Source: Pseudomonas fluorescens (GTDB taxonomy: Bacteria > Pseudomonadota > Gammaproteobacteria > Pseudomonadales > Pseudomonadaceae). From it: DNA of 64,000 bases. Positions 62,967 through 64,000 of this stretch are shown in pieces. Position 1 is the stretch's first letter. Every line of letters begins with the position of its first letter. The position numbers were made by a program, and so were the translations under genes. The stretch covers positions 186,001 through 250,000 of the forward strand of contig NZ_CABVHY010000001.1 of the NCBI RefSeq assembly GCF_902497875.1, given 5' to 3'. The notes beneath the pieces are model-generated. The model did not search any database. It was not told the origin of the DNA and saw only the letters and a list, made by a program, of their open reading frames with translations.

Positions 62967-64000
62967 GTTCCAGTATTTTTTGGCAAGTGCGACTGGCCGA
63001 TCTGCCAGACGTAGGGCGGTTCGGTGCCGTTGATTTCCCAGTCGCCGATGATGCGTTCCTTGTAGATCAGCGGGTTGTGTGAAGCCGCGGTGCGCGCGTT
63101 GCGCCAGTGCCGATCGAGGGCCTTGCCGGTGCTGGTGGCCGAGGCGCTGAGGGCGTTGAACAGGTCACTGGTGGCGCGCAGTACCAGGTCGGCGATCACC
63201 ACTTGGGCCTGGGCCGATTCCAGTTCGGCGGCGATGTTGGCCTCGCGTTCGGCGACTTCGTCATGGGCGAAGCGGCTTTCGTACGCCACCTGCAAGGCGG
63301 TCGCCGCGCGCAGGGTGGTGGCGTGTGCGGCGTAGACCTGCGCCGACGCCTTGCCCACCACTTGCTGCACCTGGATGTCCTGGCTGACGTGGCTGGCATT
63401 GCCGGTGCTGAAGATGCGCGTGCGCGTGCGCACTTCTTCGGTGATGTCGTTTACCGCGGCACGGCCGGCACCGGTCTGAACCGCCAACAGCACCAGTTGA
63501 TAGAAGGCCGTCTGGTACTTGAAGCGGGTGGCGAAGTCCAGCAGGTTCTCGGGCTCCACCACCGCGTTCTCGAACACCGAGGTGCCGCTGCCGGTGGTGC
63601 GCTGGCCAAAGCCATCCCAGTCGTCGCTCTGCGTGATGCCCGGTTGCTGCACGCGAACGGCGGCAATCACGTCGGCGCCGGTGTCATCGCGCTGGGCATA
63701 GAGGTCGATCCAGTCGGCGAAGATGCTGCCGGTACTGTAGTACTTGGTGCCGTTGACCACCCAGTGTTCACCCAGGCGCGAGACACGGGTGCCAACCTGG
63801 CCGATCTTCACGCTGCCGACTTCGGTCCAGGCGTTGCCCACCAGGTCACCCTCGACAAAACGCTTGAACCAGGTGTCCTGCGGCGCGTCGGCCTGCGCAT
63901 TGAGGCGGTCTTCGACAAAGGCAAAGTGACCCCGCAACGCCTGCGGCAGGTTGGAATCGGCGGCGGCCAGTTCGATCAGCAACTCAAACAACTGGGGCAG
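62960..64000 (-). CDS. SfnC/DszC-like acyl-CoA-dehydrogenase-family monooxygenase, 5' end cut
   Basis: The frame is open at the right edge; 347 residues are visible and the N-terminus is outside the window. The family pattern of dibenzothiophene-desulfurisation/SfnC proteins is seen: NAWTEVGSVKIGQVGTRVSR, then GTKYYSTGSIFADWIDLYA, and the C-terminal RHWRNARTAASHNPLIYKER. These flavin-dependent enzymes take part in sulfone or sulfonate sulfur scavenging. It is probably the edge of a sulfur-assimilation cluster unrelated to the CoA genes on its left. Confidence 0.85.
   Translation of the reverse strand: MPQLFELLIELAAADSNLPQALRGHFAFVEDRLNAQADAPQDTWFKRFVEGDLVGNAWTEVGSVKIGQVGTRVSRLGEHWVVNGTKYYSTGSIFADWIDLYAQRDDTGADVIAAVRVQQPGITQSDDWDGFGQRTTGSGTSVFENAVVEPENLLDFATRFKYQTAFYQLVLLAVQTGAGRAAVNDITEEVRTRTRIFSTGNASHVSQDIQVQQVVGKASAQVYAAHATTLRAATALQVAYESRFAHDEVAEREANIAAELESAQAQVVIADLVLRATSDLFNALSASATSTGKALDRHWRNARTAASHNPLIYKERIIGDWEINGTEPPYVWQIGQSHLPKNTGTK

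Overview
The window looks like chromosome of a fluorescent-group Pseudomonas. It is GC-rich and carries an MvaT/MvaU-type H-NS protein (a Pseudomonadaceae hallmark), an OprD-type porin, an orphan ParA, a TtgGHI/SrpABC-like solvent/drug pump and a REP-type repeat inside a large inverted-repeat element. I found no rRNA, tRNA, CRISPR array or prophage. The only insertion-sequence trace is a decayed IS66 tail.

Layout. (1) 1-5.2 kb: the end of an F420-reductase-like NAD(P) protein, then a LacI regulator divergent from a three-gene sugar/polyol cluster (Gfo/Idh/MocA dehydrogenase, TIM-barrel isomerase, nucleoside-symporter-like permease) with a perfect 16-bp palindromic operator. (2) 5.5-12.3 kb: mixed core genes (SBF transporter, NepI-like exporter, exported hydrolase with a LysR regulator, ParA, a 24-residue membrane peptide, MvaU). 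(3) 12.4-16.8 kb: amino-acid permease, ornithine cyclodeaminase, acetylpolyamine amidohydrolase and a divergent Lrp-type regulator, a likely polyamine/amino-acid catabolic unit. (4) 16.8-21.5 kb: a scar zone with an IS66 remnant, a regulator tail, an interrupted ORF and a chimeric glutamate-synthase fragment, around a DUF2867 gene, a DJ-1/PfpI gene and a TetR gene. (5) 21.5-31.2 kb: malic enzyme, then an IclR + TetR regulator pair and an RND tripartite efflux operon. A 20-bp motif matching at 16 of 20 positions lies upstream of both the IclR gene and the pump operon.

(6) 31.3-43.0 kb: twelve minus-strand genes resembling a beta-ketoadipate-type lower pathway without ring-cleavage enzymes: thiolase, enol-lactonase-like protein (nucleophile Ser replaced by Ala), MBL hydrolase, LysR, cyclase, SDR, CoA-transferase A/B, TesB thioesterase, MFS permease, muconolactone-isomerase-like protein and CoA-hydrolase/transferase. 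A 161-bp hairpin repeat interrupts it, and an 868-bp inverted-repeat element separates it from the next region.

(7) 44.1-62.9 kb: porin, IclR regulator and a ten-gene plus-strand operon that encodes its own acyl-CoA chemistry: cysteine-less DUF35 protein + thiolase-like protein without the usual nucleophile (retro-aldolase-like), NDP-forming acyl-CoA ligase, two-hot-dog MaoC hydratase, a mismatched acyl-CoA dehydrogenase pair (likely heteromeric), PaaG-like crotonase, HSD17B4-like SDR, IpdC-like flavoprotein and MFS permease. A convergent trio (CitE-type lyase, acyl-CoA dehydrogenase, mesaconyl/itaconyl-CoA-type hydratase) would finish a C5 branched dicarboxylate as acetyl-CoA + pyruvate. A TetR gene without a normal start codon and a second copy of the [MFS + small alpha/beta-barrel protein] module follow. 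The window ends in an SfnC/DszC-like flavoprotein cut by the edge.

My reading is that 31-63 kb is one catabolic island for a cyclic or branched carboxylic acid (terpenoid-, alicyclic- or steroid-side-chain-like), using aldol rather than thiolytic cleavage at one step. The enzyme classes are seen in the sequence; the substrate is unknown.
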